Of a DNA stretch of 22,716 nucleotides, positions 20,204 through 22,716 are shown in pieces. Numbering within the stretch: the first letter of the stretch is position 1; each line of letters begins with the position of its first letter. The notes below the pieces were generated by a model that saw only the letters and a program-made list of their open reading frames with translations, did not search any database and was not told the DNA's origin. The stretch is from a virus. A program made the translations under genes and the position numbers. The stretch is from positions 1-22,716 of the IMG/VR virus record IMGVR_UViG_3300029989_000161, one strand, 5' to 3'.

Positions 20204-20716
20204 ATGTATTATGTGAATCTGTTAGTTGCTGTTATGAAATATGTAGAAAATTTACATGACAATGAAATACCAGTATGTAATGAACTTTTAAAATTAAGGG
20301 AGGAACAAAAAATGGGTAATAAATTATTCTTTTGGGTATGTCCGGTATGTGGAAATAAAGACTACAACATGAGTAACATGTGGCTTGCGCCTAGATCATC
20401 CATGACGGAAGACGAGATACGTTCAATATTAGTTGCTATAAATTCTGTTTATGGGTTACCAAAAAGTAAAAATATTGAAGAGTTCGCGGTTGAACTCACA
20501 TTAGATTATGACGGAGATGAGCAGCCACTTATTAATTGGGATAAGGTTAAGGACAATAAAATTAAAACTTTTTATATATGTGATAGAAAAGCCTGTGAAG
20601 ATTGTAGTTACGATTGTCATCACACAAGCGATATCACACACGCAATCAACTTCGAGAAGAGTTTTAATGGAGTGGATTACCGTGAGAAGGAGGATAAAGA
20701 TGGATCTGAAAGATAA
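20204..20716 (+). CDS. Zinc-binding phage protein with CEDCSxxCHHTSD motif
   Basis: 170 residues from ATG 20204 (SD AGGAGG). After a helical 36-residue N-terminus, a second in-frame ATG (20312) with its own AAGGGAGG SD starts the recognisable part: FWVCPVCGNKDYN, then a middle region, then CDRKACEDCSYDCHHTSDIT followed by HAINFEK. The last motif, with four Cys and two His, is one I recall from many phage zinc proteins. The N-terminal 36 residues may be a fused small ORF. The 3' end overlaps the next gene by 17 bases. Confidence 0.68.
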   Translation: MYYVNLLVAVMKYVENLHDNEIPVCNELLKLREEQKMGNKLFFWVCPVCGNKDYNMSNMWLAPRSSMTEDEIRSILVAINSVYGLPKSKNIEEFAVELTLDYDGDEQPLINWDKVKDNKIKTFYICDRKACEDCSYDCHHTSDITHAINFEKSFNGVDYREKEDKDGSER

Positions 20717-20900
20717 AGAACCAGAGATGCAAGACGAAGTAAAGTTTAAAGGTAAGAACTCCGATAAAACAGGTACAGTCATTGCTAAATATCCTCTCGG
20801 AAATGGAAATATTGTTCTGGATATTCGTCTTACCGAGGAGAAGATATATTATGCTTCGCCTGTCGGCAACTGGGAAGTTACAAAAGCGTGTGACGAGTAA
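20700..20900 (+). CDS. Small KOW/SH3-like protein
   Basis: 66 residues from ATG 20700 with SD AAGGAGG; the longer upstream in-frame extension overlaps the previous gene and lacks an SD. The core DEVKFKGKNSDKTGTVIAKY then DIRLTEEKIYYASPVGNWEV shows the G-x-V-x-x-x-G...I-x-Y-x-A-P-x-x-N-W pattern shared with the genes at 15582 and 19865. It is the isolated version of that module. Stop overlaps the next start (TAATG). Confidence 0.66.
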   Translation: MDLKDKEPEMQDEVKFKGKNSDKTGTVIAKYPLGNGNIVLDIRLTEEKIYYASPVGNWEVTKACDE

Positions 20901-20980
20901 TGAAATACCTTGTAGGGCTTCATATTATATATTTTATGATATTAGTAATGTTTCTCGTGCTCTGGTACTGGCCTAAATAG
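20900..20980 (+). CDS. Tiny 26-residue membrane peptide
   Basis: Product MKYLVGLHIIYFMILVMFLV followed by LWYWPK. It is one hydrophobic helix with an aromatic end, coupled to the previous gene by TAATG. There is no independent SD, so it depends on re-initiation. Very short, so the evidence is the coupling and the clean membrane-helix composition; it is directly followed by a promoter copy. Confidence 0.5.
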   Translation: MKYLVGLHIIYFMILVMFLVLWYWPK

Positions 20981-20984
20981 TAAT

Positions 20985-21009
20985 TCGCGGCGAATACACA
21001 GTATATAAT
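20985..21009 (+). promoter_or_regulatory. TCGC/ACA/-10 phage promoter ahead of leader RNA 2
   Basis: TCGC 20985-20988 within the inverted repeat ATTCGC-G-GCGAAT (20983-20995), ACA 20996-20998, TATAAT 21004-21009 followed by GAGGA. It drives the second DUF6353 locus. Confidence 0.78.
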
Positions 21010-21094
21010 GAGGAGTAAAATTTATTAGGAAGTCACGTTCGATTCGTGAACCACATATCTGTGGATTGGAGAAAGATTACTCTTCATATTTTTT
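21010..21094 (+). ncRNA. Structured 5' leader RNA 2, with a tRNA T-arm-like hairpin
   Basis: Non-coding stretch between promoter and SD. Outer stem GAGGAGTAA (21010-21018) with TTACTCTTC (21077-21085), nine pairs with one wobble. Inside, TCACG (21033-21037) pairs with CGTGA (21045-21049) around the seven-base loop TTCGATT, the size and sequence of a tRNA T-arm; and CCACA (21051-21055) pairs with TGTGG (21060-21064) around TATC. ATATTTTTTATTT follows the outer stem, as in leader 1, and the last 29 or so bases before the start are nearly the same as in leader 1. The interior differs from leader 1. Confidence 0.55.
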
Positions 21095-21111
21095 ATTTCT
21101 TGAAAGGAGAT
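21095..21111 (+). promoter_or_regulatory. Repeated SD hairpin, copy 6
   Basis: ATTTCT (21095-21100) pairs with GGAGAT (21106-21111) around TGAAA, using two wobbles. It holds the SD of the gene at 21118. Confidence 0.52.
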
Positions 21112-21117
21112 AAACTA

Positions 21118-21276
21118 ATGGATGAAGCTCAAAAGAAAAAAATGTCCAAATTGTTACTCATCGGAGGAGCAATAATAGCAATAACCTGGATTTATAACAA
21201 AGGGCGTAATGATCAGCTCTTAAAAATCTGCAACAAGGCAACAGTATTAGTAATAAAAACACGTTTCGAAAAATAA
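21118..21276 (+). CDS. Tiny single-pass membrane protein, first gene of DUF6353 locus B
   Basis: 52 residues starting MDEAQKKKMSKLLLIGGAII. A charged N-terminus, one membrane helix (about 11-26) with Trp/Tyr at its end, then a basic tail. ATG 21118 is set by the AAAGGAG SD in the repeated hairpin; an upstream ATG at 21046 is within the leader RNA. It sits where locus A has an unrelated soluble protein (10088). Function unknown. Confidence 0.68.
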   Translation: MDEAQKKKMSKLLLIGGAIIAITWIYNKGRNDQLLKICNKATVLVIKTRFEK

Positions 21277-21300
21277 ATAATAAAAAGGGGATAATTAGTT

Positions 21301-22230
21301 ATGAAAATCACAAATGTAATTAGTAGTTTATCAAAACTAACAGGTCGTACTGGCCTAGTAGTGCAAAAAAATAGTCCTGAAATATTATTGGTTGTTGGTG
21401 TAGTGGGGACAATCGCATCCACTGTATTAGCTTGTCGTGCAACTTTAAAGGTTGAGTCTGTTCTTGATGCTCATAAAGAAAAGACAGATAAAATAAACGA
21501 ATGTTGGGATAAAGTACAAAATGGCGAAATATCTACTGGCGAGTATTCACAAAACGATCATAAAAAAGATTTAACAATAATGTATGGAAAAACAAGCCTT
21601 GAATTTATTAAGCTTTATGGTCCTGCTTTCACCCTTGGCGTAGCATCTATTGCTTGTATTATTGGAGCACATGGTATAATGAAAACACGTAATGTTGCGC
21701 TTATGGCTGCATATAAAGCTGTTGAAGAAAGCTTTACAGCATATCGCAAACGTGTCATCGAAGAACATGGCGAAGATGTGGATTACATGTATAAAAATGG
21801 CTTAAGAAGTGAAGTTGTAACCGAAACAGAAGTTGACGCTGATGGCAAATCACATAAAGTGAAAAAAACAAATGTGGTTCAAGATCCAGGCATGCCAAGC
21901 ATGTATGCTAGATTTTATGATGAGTCATGCGCTAGATGGTCTCCAAACGCCGAATATAATCTAATGTTCCTAAGATCTCAGCAGAATTATCACAATGAGA
22001 TGCTTAAGGTTAGAGGCCATGTATTCCTAAATGAGGTGTATGATGCTCTTGGTATTGACAGAACTAAACCTGGCTCAGTAGTAGGTTGGGTGCTTGGCGA
22101 TGGGGATAATTATATAGATTTTGGCATATTTGATGGAAACAGAGAGAGGGCTAGAGCTTTTGTTAACGGCCAAGAACGTAACATATTGCTTGACTTCAAT
22201 GTTGACGGTGTGATTAACGATCTTATATAA
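21301..22230 (+). CDS. DUF6353-family phage membrane protein (locus B)
   Basis: 309 residues, a longer paralogue of the gene at 10314. Shared features: GLVVQKNSPEILLVVGVVGT then a first membrane helix; ACRATLKVESVLDAH; FIKLYGPAFTLGVASIACII with the second membrane helix (about 98-121); TRNVALMAAYKAVEESFTAY; ARFYDESCARW; and a C-terminal VFLNEVYDALGIDRTKPGSV then VGW. An insertion rich in charged residues (about 155-200) and an extended C-terminus account for the extra length. SD is AAAAGGGG. It follows the small membrane gene by 24 bases. Function unknown. Confidence 0.82.
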   Translation: MKITNVISSLSKLTGRTGLVVQKNSPEILLVVGVVGTIASTVLACRATLKVESVLDAHKEKTDKINECWDKVQNGEISTGEYSQNDHKKDLTIMYGKTSLEFIKLYGPAFTLGVASIACIIGAHGIMKTRNVALMAAYKAVEESFTAYRKRVIEEHGEDVDYMYKNGLRSEVVTETEVDADGKSHKVKKTNVVQDPGMPSMYARFYDESCARWSPNAEYNLMFLRSQQNYHNEMLKVRGHVFLNEVYDALGIDRTKPGSVVGWVLGDGDNYIDFGIFDGNRERARAFVNGQERNILLDFNVDGVINDLI

Positions 22231-22249
22231 TAGATAATAGGAGGAGCCA

Positions 22250-22483
22250 ATGATTTTATATTTCTGGTGGGATGAAGAAAATAACATGTTTTATGATGAA
22301 TGTGGTCAACTTGTTAGTAATATTTTTGAAATGGTAACTCCTAATGATCTTTTCTTATTCATGAATGATCCTGGGCATTGTATATTTCCTCACCGAGATA
22401 GTAAGGACATATCATGTGAGTTTGTTACTGATGAGAACATGAAAGACATTTTGAATTATTATGCTTATAGAAAAATCTCTTGA
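22250..22483 (+). CDS. Small protein, paralogue of the gene at 19329
   Basis: 77 residues starting MILYFWWDEENNMFYDECGQ, SD AGGAGG. The pattern W-D-E-E-x-N-x-(hydrophobic)-x-D-E-x-G-x-L-x-x-N-I-F-x-x-V-T-P-x-D-L-x-L-F matches the gene at 19329. Its TGA stop (22481-22483) is in the TGAAA loop of the next SD hairpin, again as in 19329. The duplication therefore includes the link to the downstream SD hairpin. Function unknown. Confidence 0.66.
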   Translation: MILYFWWDEENNMFYDECGQLVSNIFEMVTPNDLFLFMNDPGHCIFPHRDSKDISCEFVTDENMKDILNYYAYRKIS

Positions 22484-22490
22484 AAGGAGA
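22476..22490 (+). promoter_or_regulatory. Repeated SD hairpin, copy 7
   Basis: TCTCT (22476-22480) pairs with GGAGA (22486-22490) around TGAAA. The upstream TGA stop is in the loop; the SD serves ATG 22497. Confidence 0.58.
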
Positions 22491-22496
22491 ATGAAT

Positions 22497-22716
22497 ATGG
22501 CGCATGCTTTTTATCGCGGGCATCCAATCATTTTTGTAAATAATATATGGGTGTATGAGGATAATAACGTATCAATTGATAAAGAAGAAAGATCATGTAT
22601 TAGATGTGGAAAGGCTCCTACAAAAGAAGGATATGATGCTTGTCTTGGTCATATTCTTAATGCAACTTCGGCTTGCTGTGGGCATGGAGTAGAAGCGCCT
22701 TATGTTTTGAAAGGGG
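22497..22716 (+). CDS. Zinc-binding phage protein (3' end outside window)
   Basis: Open to the window edge, 73 residues visible, starting MAHAFYRGHPIIFVNNIWVY. ATG 22497 has the better SD spacing; ATG 22491 directly abuts the hairpin. The visible part has CIRCGKAPTKEGYDACLGHI (about 34-53) and ACCGHGVEAPYV (about 59-70), a family of small Cys/His phage proteins I recall from many Gram-positive phages (usually continuing a few residues after APYV). Likely zinc binding; role unknown. Confidence 0.72.
   Translation, partial: MAHAFYRGHPIIFVNNIWVYEDNNVSIDKEERSCIRCGKAPTKEGYDACLGHILNATSACCGHGVEAPYVLKG

Noticed and set aside
20474-20510. A twelfth TCGC promoter at 20484 (GAGTTCGCGGTTGAAC)
   Set aside because: ACA is not at the fixed distance and no -10 box lies 19 bases after TCGC; it is inside a coding region.
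21033-21064. A complete tRNA gene
   Set aside because: Only a T-arm-like hairpin is present; there is no acceptor stem, D-arm or anticodon arm in the right order, and no CCA-adjacent discriminator layout.
21046-21117. Longer form of the 21118 gene starting at ATG 21046
   Set aside because: The ATG is not preceded by an SD and the segment lies within the structured leader, whereas ATG 21118 has the repeated SD hairpin.

Overview
The window is part of the genome of a tailed (siphovirus-type) bacteriophage or prophage that infects a low-GC Gram-positive bacterium, most likely a gut Clostridia/Firmicutes host. The reasons are AT-rich DNA, strong AGGAGG-type Shine-Dalgarno (SD) sites, a Gram-positive type tail module (tape measure, Dit, ReqiPepy6 Gp37-like protein, fibre, XkdX-like protein, r1t-type holin), a DUF6353 phage membrane protein, and dozens of tightly packed small ORFs. 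Every gene I support is on the + strand. I see no tRNA, integrase, replication origin or CRISPR array.

Region 1 (1-6485) is the end of the tail module plus lysis: tape measure C-terminus (cut by the window edge), distal tail protein, Gp37-like tail protein, fibre, two small tail-end proteins, a small unknown and a holin. Genes overlap or nearly touch and read as one operon.

Region 2 (6486-12620) is a run of mostly single-gene transcription cassettes. Eleven copies of a rigid promoter (ten in this region, one at 20985) have TCGC, ACA eleven bases further on, and a -10 box exactly 19 bases after the T of TCGC, with no normal -35 box. Many genes end in a small terminator hairpin whose loop contains the stop codon, and whose T-tract runs straight into the next promoter. 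Cargo includes several tiny membrane proteins, a DUF1599/Nmad1-like protein, a short NAD+-dependent DNA ligase lacking the HhH and BRCT domains, a first DUF6353 protein behind a structured leader RNA, and a membrane-anchored SleB-like cell-wall hydrolase.

Region 3 (12621-20980) is a long operon of about 20 small proteins with no copy of that promoter: zinc ribbons, KOW-like folds, shared C-terminal modules and tiny membrane proteins, often with ATGA or TAATG coupling. Several ORFs look like in-frame fusions that keep an internal SD and start. A repeated SD hairpin (TCTCT-TGAAA-GGAGA) precedes several genes. One gene (17082) is broken by a 47-bp tandem duplication but has an A AAA AAG slippery site that would restore it.

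Region 4 (20981-22716) repeats the layout seen at 9908: promoter, structured leader RNA, repeated SD hairpin, small protein, DUF6353 protein, followed by more small proteins.

The strongest candidates for something undescribed are a phage-specific promoter class, terminators with the stop codon in the loop, a shared SD hairpin that could define a translational regulon, and the duplicated leader-RNA/DUF6353 locus. Family names come from recognition of sequence motifs by eye; no database search was run.
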